64,000 nt of DNA from Anastatus disparis (Eukaryota > Arthropoda > Insecta > Hymenoptera > Eupelmidae). Of this stretch, positions 33,355 through 42,790 are shown piece after piece. Position numbers and translations under genes: made by a program. The notes under the pieces are model-generated. The model did not search any database. It was not told where the DNA came from and worked only from the letters and a program-made list of their open reading frames with translations. Numbering within the stretch: the stretch's first letter is position 1; each line of letters starts with the position of its first letter. The stretch is taken from assembly GCA_017163975.1 (NCBI GenBank), contig JAFFSR010000301.1:4128001-4192000 (forward strand), in the 5' to 3' direction.

Positions 33355-34366
33355 TGTAACGTTTGGCTTTTCTGGATGAGCTGCGGTTGCATCAGACTTT
33401 TGCGAGGAGGATCTACGGCGGTGGATAAAAGCCAAAGTTCAAACTTAATAACTAAATTGATTTTACTGAATTAATTTAATAATGAAAAGAAAGAAAAAAA
33501 AAAAATAATAAATGTAATTTAAGAATTTAACTTTGTAAAGAAAAGAAATAATAATTTATATTAATATTGAAATTTAAAAGCTTAAAACAAAAATAAATAA
33601 ACTTAATACTAGAGATATAAACGGCGGGTCGGAATTACAGGAAAGGTTTTGCGGAACTAAGTAAATAAGTATATTTGGTTTAAATTAAACTTTTGTCCAT
33701 TTATTAATAATAAAGCAAAGGGCGTTTACAACGACGGTATAAAAATATGAAAATGCAAACATAAAAATCTATTCTTTAATTTAATTAAACTGAATGAAAA
33801 ATAATTTCTTTTGACCGTCGGTGGGAAAAATAATTGGTGTTATGGTTCCTTGCTTTCACCGGCAGATGGCGTGGTGTTTAGAAGCCGTCTGTGAAAAAAA
33901 AATAAAGAACAAAAGAAATTACATTAATATCTACAGCGCAAATATTATTAACGATTAGTTACGGCGGGTAAACGCGGGATCTATTTTATCGACGGCGGTT
34001 ACGGCGGCGGTAGGTGGAGGAGTATCTATGCAGTGGAATCCCCCGACTACATAGATAGGATAAGGATAGAGGTTTTTACTATGTAAAGCATAACTTCTTT
34101 ACATAGTAAAGAGAGAGAGGAGTCTGTGTAGTGGAATCCCCCTACTACACTAATTGAAGGAAAAGGATACAGGTAAGGGTACTCTTAACTGTGCAGAGCA
34201 TAACTTCTCTACACAGCGAGAGCGGAGAGAGGACTGGGCTGAGCCGGCTGCCGGCTGGTTATATATGCTGTGGAGCTCGCTATTCCCGTTGCGGGAGTAG
34301 CGCCTCGTAGCGGCTGAGCCCGGGTACTAAGCTTTAAGCGCGATGCTTGAATTTTGCATCGTCGCA
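33355..34366 (-). mobile_element. 3' LTR of young Gypsy element
   Basis: Minus strand starts TGCGACGATGCAAAATTC and ends CAAACGTTACA. A TATATAA lies about 110 bp in, after the GC-rich hairpin GCTACTCCCGCAACGGGAA, a plausible core promoter. Two inner segments each carry inverted motifs around GTAGTAGGGGGATTCCAC and AGTAAAAACC. Confidence 0.9.
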
Positions 34367-34487
34367 CACCCCCCCTGTTTTGGAGAGTGAAGCTTGCGCA
34401 ACGAATTAAGAATTAATCTAAACTGTAAGTAACCTTAATCATAAGCGAGAAAAAAAAAATCAAAAATGTTTAACTTAGAACTAAGAA

Positions 34488-35177
34488 TCAAATTAAAAAT
34501 AATGTAAGAAAAAGAAAATTAAATACTATGTTTAAGCTTACTTGTACATTAAAACAATCTAATCTAAAAAAAAAATATTCCGCGGAATGATGTATAAGAT
34601 ATTTACAAATATAAGTGAAAAGAATAATCTCACCAACACGTCGTTTGTCTACCAACTTTACTATGGCTCCGGTAGTCTTGTCCAGGTGTAACGTATAACG
34701 GAAACCATTGGCGAAGGTCCGGCATCTTCGTATCCCCAGTGGGTATCTAACCACAACTCCGTCTTCCAGGGTAGCGGTGATTAACTGTCTCCCTTTCAGA
34801 TCCGTGGGCACTGATGTTGGTGTCGGTACTGGCGCTGGTATTGGTGACGTTGATGCCTGCGTTGGTGGTGGTGTCGGTGTTGGCTCCTTCGGTGTCGATG
34901 GTTGCTGGTCGGTTGGACGAGGGGCGGGCGTGGAAGTTTCTGGTGGCGCGACCGTAGCTTTGGCCATTAGCTTGGCGTGCCGGCGTCGGGCCTCCTCGAC
35001 CAATCGTCGAAGTTCGGCAGATGGAGTGATGTTGCTTACGACCACCGGTTTGTTGTGCGGCTTTTTGTTGTTGAGGCGTTTAGGTGATGTAAGGCGCATC
35101 GCACGTGTCAGTGGCTTCGCTATGAAGTAGTTGACATCGTACGACGGCTCTTTGTTGGTTGAAGCCCGGTTTTCCAT
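34488..35177 (-). CDS. Extra proline-rich ORF after pol, 229 aa
   Basis: Starts ATG 35177, 158 bp after the pol stop, in another frame. Residues 1-60 are basic (KPLTRAMRLTSPKRLNNKKP); a helix-like segment (AELRRLVEEARRRHAKLMAK) follows; then a Pro/Thr-rich linker (PTPTPPPTQASTSPIPAPVP); then a compact part (GVVVRYPLGIRRCRTFANGF and YTLHLDKTTGAIVKLVDKRR). No signal peptide or glycoprotein pattern, so it is not a normal env. The sequence TTG-GTGAGAT after KRRVG could be a splice donor, in which case the hydrophobic last 45 residues are not translated. Function unknown. Confidence 0.65.
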   Translation of the reverse strand: MENRASTNKEPSYDVNYFIAKPLTRAMRLTSPKRLNNKKPHNKPVVVSNITPSAELRRLVEEARRRHAKLMAKATVAPPETSTPAPRPTDQQPSTPKEPTPTPPPTQASTSPIPAPVPTPTSVPTDLKGRQLITATLEDGVVVRYPLGIRRCRTFANGFRYTLHLDKTTGAIVKLVDKRRVGEIILFTYICKYLIHHSAEYFFFRLDCFNVQVSLNIVFNFLFLTLFLI

Positions 35178-35335
35178 CTTGAGCGTGTGACGTGTATTCG
35201 GCGATGGTTAGTGATGCACTGAGCGAGTGTGCTGCTCCTTATATACGCGGGCTAGTCGGTGTAGCGGAGGGGGTATTGGTCCCCTAATTTAATTTTTTTT
35301 TTGTATTTTCACGGAGCGGTGGCGCATGGGGCGCG

Positions 35336-38300
35336 TTAATTTACTGGTTTCAAATCTTTTATGTGCACATGGCGGGTGATCGGGCCGTCGTGTGCTTTAA
35401 GATCGTAGATTACCGGTGACGTGATTTTTATTATTTTAAACGGACCCACGTATTTTTCCGATAGTTTTGCGGCTTTATCGGCAGCTTTATTTGACAGCGT
35501 ATAGTGTCTTTTTAAGACAGAGTCATTTAAGCTCGGCTTCCAGTTCCTTCTGCGGAGATTATAATAACGGCTTTGCTTGTTGAAACTCTGAGCGAGATTG
35601 TTTTTCGCGAGTTCTAGCGCATCTTTTAATTTATTAATCTCGTTCAAGGTGTTATTTTTTTCGTGGTTCTGGTTTATTGCCCCGGGGGCTATGAATTCTC
35701 TACCGGTATTTAAGTAGGCGGGAGTGAAGCCTGTGGATTCGCTGCGGGCTGTATTATAAGCGAAAGCTATTTCGGCTAGCTTTTTGTCCCAGTCATTGTG
35801 TCGATTCCCGATGTATTGCCGTATCATAGTTTTGATGACACGATTTGCACGTTCGACAGGGTTGCATTGCGGTGTATAATTCGGAGTAAAGCGGGGTTTA
35901 ATACCGCATTGATTCAAAAAGGTGGCCATTTCGTGGCTTTTAAATTGAACGCCGTTGTCGCTGACGACCGTGGCGGGGCAACCGTGTCGAAAAATGACTT
36001 GCTCTTTTAGGGCTTTTATTACCGTTTTGGCCGTGGCTCTACGTAAAGGACGAAGTTCAACCCATTTCGAGAAACGGTCTTGCATTACGAGCAAAAGAGT
36101 GTTTTGGTCCTTAGACCTAGGTAACGGGCCTACTAAGTCAATCGAGACCATTTTCCATCGTGCGTTTACCGGAGTGGCATGCATTAAGCCGGGTGGCTTT
36201 TTCTGCAACACTTTGTGTTTTTGGCAACTTTGGCATTTTTTTACGTATGACGCGCCATCCGTTAGCATTCTAGGCCAATAATAACGTTGAGAGAGACGAG
36301 CAAGCGTCTTAAAAATGCCTAGGTGACCGGCGGTGACGTCGTCGTGTACTTCGTGCAGTACTTTTTCTCTTAGATACGAAGGTATGCACATTTTCCATTC
36401 CGGTCCCGTGTCTAGATAATTTAAGTTGAGATCGTGAATACGGTGGTGAAAAAGATGACCGTCTTTTATGCAAAAATCCAGGTGATTTTGCGGGTTTTGC
36501 CGGACTTTTGACAAAAGGTCGTCGTACCATGTGCATGCGTTTTGTGCGGGAGCGGTTGCGCATGTGTTAGCTGGTTGTCTGGACAGGAGGTCGGCGATTG
36601 TATTCTCCGTGCCACGCCTATATTGGAGTCCGTAGTCCCACTGGCCTAATTCTAATGCCCAACGGGCTAAACGACCGGAGGGGTTATCTATTTTATCTAA
36701 CCATTTTAACGACTGGTGGTCGGTGATAACGATAAAATGATACCCTTCTAGATAGTCTCGCATCTTCCAAATTCCCCATTTAACTGCGAGGCATTCTAAT
36801 TCCGTTATCGTGTAGTTACGTTCCGCTTTCGTTAAGGAACGACTGGCGTAGGCTATTACGTGGTCTTTATTTTCGATCTCCTGGGTGAGCACGGCTCCGA
36901 GTCCTTCGAGACTTGCGTCGGTTTGTAAAGAGAAGGTTTTAGTCCAATCAGGACAAGTGAGAATCGGCGCGGAAGTTAGTTGGTCTTTGATATGATTGAA
37001 AGCTTTTTGTTGGACATCACTCCATTTCCATCTGACTTGTTTGCGTAGTAGCAAGTTCAATGGCGCGGCTATAGGAGAAGCGTCTTTTACGAACCGACGG
37101 TACCATGATAGTAAACCTAAAAATCAGCGTAATTCTTTTACATTTTTAGGCGGCGGTAGATCGGCTAAAGGGGTGATTTTATCTGGATCGGTGTGTAAGC
37201 CACTTTCATTTATCACGTGACCGAGATATTTAAGACTTTTTCGGGCGAAAACGCATTTGTCAGGATTCGGCCGTAAATTTGCTTGACGAAGTCTGGAAAA
37301 CACGGCATTTAGATGTTGGAGATGTTCGTCTAGAGAAGAAGAAATGACAATAATGTCATCTAGATACGCGAACGCGTTAGGTGCCAACTCTGGGGTGATT
37401 ACGCGATCTAATAATCGCTGAAAAGTTGCGGTTGCCGAGTGCAGGCCAAAAGGCATAACTGTAAATTCGAAGAGGCCTTTGCCAGCCACCGTAAATGCAG
37501 TGGTGGCACAACTTTGAGATGTTAACGGTACTTGCCAATATCCGTTTTTAAGGTCTATCGTTGACAAATATTTAGCGTTGCGTAAACGGTCTAGAATTGC
37601 GTTAATTTGCGGCAGAGGATATGCATCCTTTTTACTCACTGAGTTTAATCTGCGGAAATCGATGCAAAAACGCGGTTTTCCGTCTTTCTTCTTCACGAGG
37701 ACTACCGGTGAGCTCCAAGGGCTATGCGATGGTTTTATGACGCCTTCTGCGAGCACATTATCGACCTCTTGATTTATGATCGCTTGGGTGGCGGGGTTTT
37801 GCGGTCGATATCGCTGTTTAATCGGCGTAGGATTCAGCAGCTTGATTTCATGTTCAATTAGTGGAGTTCGACCGCTGACGTCATGAAATTTAGCTAATTC
37901 TACTTCTAGAAATTCTTTTAACCGTGCTTCTTCGTCTGGAGAAAGAGAGTGTAAGCCGGCTGTCGGGTTCGTTAAGCACATTTGTCCGCATTGCATACTA
38001 GCAGGGCCGCGTGTAGGTTTTATTATTTGTCCTTGCAGCGAGATTTTAATCCCGAGTTTATTTAGCAGGTCCATTCCGAGCAAAAAGTCAAAACATAAGT
38101 TACTTAGTATCGAGAAATTATGTCTGAAATGGCGGTTTTTATACAGGAAAAACCCGGAAATGGATTGATTTGAAAAAGTTTCGGATCCGTTAGCCAAACC
38201 AATGATCCGGTGTTCTTCTTTACTGGTCCAACCGGATTGTAAACAGTGGTTAATGACTTCTGGTCTCGCGAAAGAAGTTATTGAGCCCGGATATATTAAA

Positions 38301-38390
38301 GCTTCCAGCGTTTTTTTACCTATCCGGAAGTGGATGAAACAGCGGTTTTCCTGGACTTGATGCGAATGACGGGACGCTGGGGTCGGTCGG
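35336..38390 (-). pseudogene. Pol polyprotein, one in-frame TGA
   Basis: One frame with a TGA at 37124-37126 between ...NVKELR and FLGLLSWYRRF. Protease: ALIYPGSITSF, where retropepsins have D-T/S-G, so the catalytic Asp is Tyr, then FDFLLGMDLLNKLG. RT: FCIDFRRLN, LSTIDLKNGYWQVPL, MPFGLHSATATFQRL, AYLDDIIV (YxDD intact). RNase H: QTDASLEG, TELECLAV, ITDHQSLKW, all acidic residues present. Integrase: HDDVTAGHLG and CQSCQKHK zinc part, then SIDLVGPL, VVSDNGVQF, NPVERANRV (D, D, E). No chromodomain; the end is HVHIKDLKPVN. It copies the element RNA and inserts the DNA. The upstream edge is set by the end of gag, since no ATG marks it. Confidence 0.9.
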
Positions 38391-38394
38391 TCGC

Positions 38395-39441
38395 CTAATT
38401 CCGGCCGACCCGCCTTGAGTTTTCCGCACCCTCGCAGCGACAGTTTTTAGTCATTGTACCGTCCTTACCGCAAAATGAACAAAAGATTTTTCCGGTTTTC
38501 TTACAATGATACCGATCGCGACCCTTGCCTTTACAGTTCCAGCAGTTTAGTGAGCGCGAGTACTCTTGGGTGTTAAACGCCGCGGTGTTTAAGCACTCTG
38601 GTCTAACGGGTGGCCGCGTGTCCTTCATTTGGGTTTTAACTTCCTCGATTTCTTCGACGCGTTGGATTAGCTGTTCGATGGATGTGAAATCTGATCTGCG
38701 TATATGGAGGCGTAACACGGGTCGCATATTGCTGTAGATGTTTTCTAGTTGTTGTTCGGCCGTTACATTACCGCGTCGTCGCATTAGAGTGGCGAGAGAA
38801 GTTACATATTTACGGATGTCCTCGTTTTCGCCTTGTTTCCGGTCTATTATTAAACGATCAAGGTTTCGAAGTTCACTGGGCGATAAGTAATAATCTTTTA
38901 GACGGGTGATTAACTGTTGAAAAGAGTTGATTTGAGCGGAACAATTTCGAAACCATAATTGTGCGTCACCGCGCAGTAATTCCGGAAAGCCTTGTAAGAA
39001 TTTTGCGTCGGATATTTCATACGCGGTTTTTAAATCTTGAATTCTTTCTAAGAAAGAGTATAAATCTCGACCCTCGAAGTGACAATTCCACTTCCGCATC
39101 TGATCTATGGTGCGAGCGGTGTCGTTCGGCATGTGCACGATGACTGGCGGGTTGGCGAATGAGTTTCCGTCGCGATGTGTTGGTGGATTCGCATTCATTG
39201 AAGACGCGTCGGTAGCACCGGATGCTTGAGCGAGCCATAATTGATCTCGTGTCTTATCGCTTTCTTCATTATAATCGGGCGGATCTTCGGGCATGCTTTC
39301 AAATAAATCCGGATGATTTTTGACGTATTTTAAGAATAAAGCACGTTGTTCTACGATAGTACCGGCCGTGCTTAATCGAGCTTCTCTTAAATTTTCTATG
39401 AGTTCGCTAGGGGTTAACGCATAAACCCATTGCTTATGCAT
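38395..39441 (-). CDS. Gag of young Gypsy element, 348 aa
   Basis: Starts at ATG 39441, about 180 bp after the primer site. Residues 1-50 (TPSELIENLREARLSTAGTI) resemble the SAP-like start of insect Gypsy gags. The capsid part includes ISDAKFLQGFPELLRGDAQL, LKDYYLSPSELRNLDRLI and ATLMRRRGNVTAEQQLENI. A nucleocapsid-like Cys region near the end (CWNCKGKG, YHCKKTG, FCSFCGKDG, KNCRC) binds RNA, although the His of the usual CX2CX4HX4C box is not in its standard place. The frame is intact. Pol follows in another frame, so pol would need ribosomal frame shifting. Confidence 0.88.
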   Translation of the reverse strand: MHKQWVYALTPSELIENLREARLSTAGTIVEQRALFLKYVKNHPDLFESMPEDPPDYNEESDKTRDQLWLAQASGATDASSMNANPPTHRDGNSFANPPVIVHMPNDTARTIDQMRKWNCHFEGRDLYSFLERIQDLKTAYEISDAKFLQGFPELLRGDAQLWFRNCSAQINSFQQLITRLKDYYLSPSELRNLDRLIIDRKQGENEDIRKYVTSLATLMRRRGNVTAEQQLENIYSNMRPVLRLHIRRSDFTSIEQLIQRVEEIEEVKTQMKDTRPPVRPECLNTAAFNTQEYSRSLNCWNCKGKGRDRYHCKKTGKIFCSFCGKDGTMTKNCRCEGAENSRRVGRN

Positions 39442-39621
39442 TTTGATCTAAAGTGAGTACGCGGGGTGAAAACAAGGAAATACTTATTTACCTGTTTTAC
39501 AAAGGTTTATAACAACGGACGAGGTTTTTCGAGCGCCATGCAACTTAAGTTGCAGAACTCGGTAAAAACAAAAATGATAAAAAAAAAGAAAAATTTTGAT
39601 AGTAGTTAATTTAGTCCGGTC

Positions 39622-39639
39622 CCTGTTCGCAGGGTGCCA
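39622..39639 (-). promoter_or_regulatory. Primer-binding site
   Basis: Minus strand reads TGGCACCCTGCGAACAGG directly after the 5' LTR end. The leading TGG matches a tRNA CCA end; the donor tRNA is not identified. Confidence 0.75.
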
Positions 39640-40657
39640 TGTAACGTTTGGCTTTTCTGGATAAGCTGCGGTCGCATCAGACTTTTGCGAGGAGGATCTA
39701 CGGCGGTGGATAAAGCCAAAGTTCAAACTTAATAACTAAATTGATTTTACTGAATTAATTTAATAATGAAAAGAAAGAAAAAAAAAATAATAAATGTAAT
39801 TTAAGAATTTAACTTTGTAAAGAAAAGAAATAATAATTTATATTAATATTGAAATTTAAAAGCTTGAAACAAAAATAAATAAACTTAATACTAGAGATAT
39901 AAACGGCGGGTCGGAATTACAGGAAAGGTTTTGCGGAACTAGGTAAATAAGTATATTTGGTTTAAATTAAACCAAATTAAATTAAAGTCCATTTATTAAT
40001 AATAAAGCAAAGGGCGTTTACAACGACGGTATAAAAATATGAAAATGCAAACATAAAAATCTATTCTTTAATTTAATTAAACTGAATGAAAAATAATTTC
40101 TTTTGACCGTCGGTGGGAAAAATAATTGGTGTTATGGTTCCTTGCTTTCACCGGCAGATGGCGTGGTGTTTAGAAGCCGTCTGTGAAAAAAAATAAAGAA
40201 CAAAAGAAATTACATTAATATCTACAGCGCAAATATTGTTAACGATTAGTTACGGCGGGTAGACGCGGGTTCTATTTTATCGACGGCGGTTACGGCGGCG
40301 GTAGGTGGAGGAGTATCTATGCAGTGGAATCCCCCGACTACATAGATAGGATAAGGATAGAGGTTTTTACTATGTAAAGCATAACTTCTTTACATAGTAA
40401 AGAGAGAGAGGAGTCTGTGTAGTGGAATCCCCCTACTACACAGATTGAAGGAAAAGGATACAGGTAAGGGTACTCTTAACTGTGCAGAGCATAACTTCTC
40501 TACACAGCGAGAGCGGAGAGAGGACTGGGCTGAGCCGGCTGCCGGCTGGTTATATATGCTGTGGAGCTCGCTATTCCCGTTGCGGGAGTAGCGCCTCGTA
40601 GCGGCTGAGCCCGGGTACTAAGCTTTAAGCGCGATGCTTGAATTTTTCATCGTCGCA
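39640..40657 (-). mobile_element. 5' LTR of young Gypsy element
   Basis: Near identical to 33355-34366. Visible differences include GATAAGCTGCGGTCGC against GATGAGCTGCGGTTGC and an extra short AT duplication near 39972-39984. Confidence 0.9.
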
Positions 40658-41567
40658 AAATGTTTTTAGAATCTTGCAGAAACCTCGCTGCGACCTTTCG
40701 TGAAAGGTTTCTTGCAATATTTTATAAAATGTTTCTAAAACCTTGCAGAAAGCTCGCTGCAATCTTTCATAGAAAGTTCGATGCAATATTCCATCAAAAT
40801 GTTGTCTAAATCTTACAGAAACCTCGCTGCAATCTTTCATGAGAGGTTTCTTGCAATATTCCATGAAATAATTTCTAAATCGTGCTGAAAACCTCGCTGC
40901 AACCTTTCGTGAAAGTTTTCTTGCAATATTTCATGAAATATTTCTAAAATCTTACAGAAACCTCGCTGCAATCTTTCATGAAAGGTTTCTTGCGAAATTT
41001 CATGAAATATTTCTAAAATCTTGCAGAAACCTTGCTGCAACCTTTCATGAAAGGTTCCTTGCAATATTTTATAAAATTTTTTCTAAATTTTGCTGGAAAC
41101 CTCTATGCAACCTTTCATAAAAGGTTCCTTGCAATATTTCATGAAATATTCCTAAAATCTTTCAGAAACCTTGCTGCAACCTTTCATGAAAGGTTTCTTG
41201 CAATATTCTATGAAATGTTTTTTAAATCTTGCTGGAAACCTCGCTGAAACATGTCATGAAAGTTTTCTTGCAATATTTCATGAATTGTTTCTAAAATCTT
41301 GCAGAAACCTCGCTGCAACCTTTCATGAAAGGTTTCTTGCAATATTTCATGAAATGTTTTATAAAACCTTGCAGAAACCTCGCTGCAACCTTTCATGAAA
41401 GGTTCCTTGCAATATTGCTTGAATTATTTTCTGTAATCTTGTAGCAAGTTTGCAGCAATATCACACTGAAATGTTTCATGAAACCTCTCAGCAATGTTAA
41501 GACAAGATTGCTGCAATCTTGTGACAATATTTCAGCACAATATTTCAGTGAAAGTTTCACTGCAATA
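40658..41567. repeat. Palindromic 69-70 bp tandem array, right section
   Basis: About eleven units of 69-70 bp, each with AACCTTTCATGAAAGGTT (a perfect 18-bp palindrome), then TTGCAATATTTCATGAAAT (inner ATTTCATGAAAT also palindromic), then TTTCTAAAATCTTGCAGAAA. The last part (41400-41567) is irregular. 69 bp equals 23 codons, which explains repeat-peptide open frames; I do not take them as genes. Confidence 0.88.
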
Positions 41568-41587
41568 TTTCATGCTGTGTGGGTAGG

Positions 41588-41710
41588 GACAAAGATGGAG
41601 AGACTGAGATAGAGAAACGGAGACGAAGAGACGGAGAGAAAGAAACAGAGACAGAAAGACGGAGTGACGAAGATGGAAAGACAAAGACAAAAAGATGGAA
41701 ATGGAGAGGC
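41588..41710. repeat. Purine minisatellite, right part
   Basis: Continuation of the 31401-31647 minisatellite after the inserted element (GAGACTGAGATAGAGAAACG and similar). Confidence 0.78.
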
Positions 41711-41746
41711 AAGTGTTCTGTATGTGAATGAGTGTATCTGTTTATG

Positions 41747-41750
41747 TGCA

Positions 41751-41807
<57 letters not shown>

Positions 41808-41945
41808 TATGTATGCGTGCGAATATGCGTATGTGTGTATGTATGCGTGCAAATATGCGTATGTGTGTATGTATGCGTGCGAATATGCGTATGTGTATGT
41901 GTATGAGTGCATAGGTGTAGGTGTAAGTGTGTGAGTGTATATATA
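41747..41945. repeat. TA and GT microsatellites
   Basis: TA tract, GT tract, then three or four units of GCGTATGTGTGTATGTAT, ending in TATATATA where Helitron B begins. Confidence 0.85.
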
Positions 41946-42790
41946 TCTCCCTATATTATATAGTTAAAAAAAAAAAAAAACCTTCTCAGCTGCCCCTCAT
42001 TTTTCCTCCCCCTCTTTTTTATGCTTAAAACATCACAATCCACCCCTCAAAATAACGTAAAAATCTGTCTAGAAATGATCTTTTTTGAGAAAAAAAAAAG
42101 ACACCCCTTTACTACCCAAGTCACCCCTCTGCTACTTAAGTCACCCCTTTTGCTACCCCTCGTACGTCACTCACCCCCCCTCCCTCAGATAATTTAGCTA
42201 AATTTACCTTATTTTATCGATTTATATTTGTTACTCGTTCTTTACACCACTACTATCACCCTTCCAATTACTACTCCTCCTCCTACCCCTTCTTCTACCC
42301 CTCATTTTTTTCCCCCTCCAAAAAAATTAAAAGTTCCCCCTCAAAATAACGTAAAAATGTCTCTAGAAATGTCTTTTTGAAAAAAAAAAAAAAAAGATTC
42401 CCCCTCAACCTCAGTCACCCCTCTCCTGCCCAAGTCCACCCCTCAGTCCACAAATCACCCCCTCACTAAACAAGTCACCCCTCTTGCTACCCCTCATATC
42501 CCTAATCACTATTCATAATCATTTAGTGTTTATTTTTATATCGTTAATTAAATATTTAAATTTTACCAATATTTTTTTAAAAAACCTTCTTGTTTGATGA
42601 CTCTAATACTTTAGAGACCAAATTTGGTTATGAAAAATATTGGTATTTAATTATCTTAAATATATTGATTCTTTATATTATTTTTACGTCAATTATTTAT
42701 TTGAAATATAAACTATTAAGAAAAAAGTTTTTTAATAATATATTTATGAAATACTTGCTTAAGGCTATATAATGGAATATATATTTTAGA

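Larger units (their letters stand above)
33355..40657 (-). mobile_element. Young Gypsy-type LTR retrotransposon, near complete
   Basis: LTRs 33355-34366 and 39640-40657 (about 1012 and 1018 bp, visibly near identical), TG...CA ends, 4-bp TSD AAAT (33351-33354 and 40658-40661). Primer site TGGCACCCTGCGAACAGGG lies beside the 39640 LTR and a polypurine tract (AAACAGGGGGGGTG) beside the 34366 LTR. Minus-strand order: gag, protease, RT, RNase H, integrase, extra ORF. Gag and pol are in different frames. One pol stop and a changed protease motif argue against present activity. Confidence 0.93.
31648..41587. mobile_element. Palindrome-array element with 20-bp TIRs, holding a Gypsy insertion
   Basis: Left end CCTACCCACACAGCATGAAA, right end the exact inverse (41568-41587). 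Both outer flanks are the same purine minisatellite, so the whole block sits inside it. Without the Gypsy element (33355-40657) the unit is about 2.6 kb and is almost entirely tandem motifs built on TTTCATGAAA. No transposase found. I know no described family with this structure, but I could not search. Confidence 0.75.

Noticed and set aside
34488..35177. Envelope gene of an errantivirus
   Set aside because: No signal peptide, fusion peptide or ordered glycoprotein features; Pro/Thr-rich and basic instead.
35798..36281. Plus-strand open frames inside Gypsy pol and similar shadows
   Set aside because: Opposite strand of well-supported RT and integrase coding; no domain of their own.
40658..41567. 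CRISPR-like array of palindromic repeats
   Set aside because: The whole 69-bp unit is repeated, with no unique spacers and no cas genes.
41747..41940. CVCVCV-type open frames
   Set aside because: Translation of GT microsatellite.
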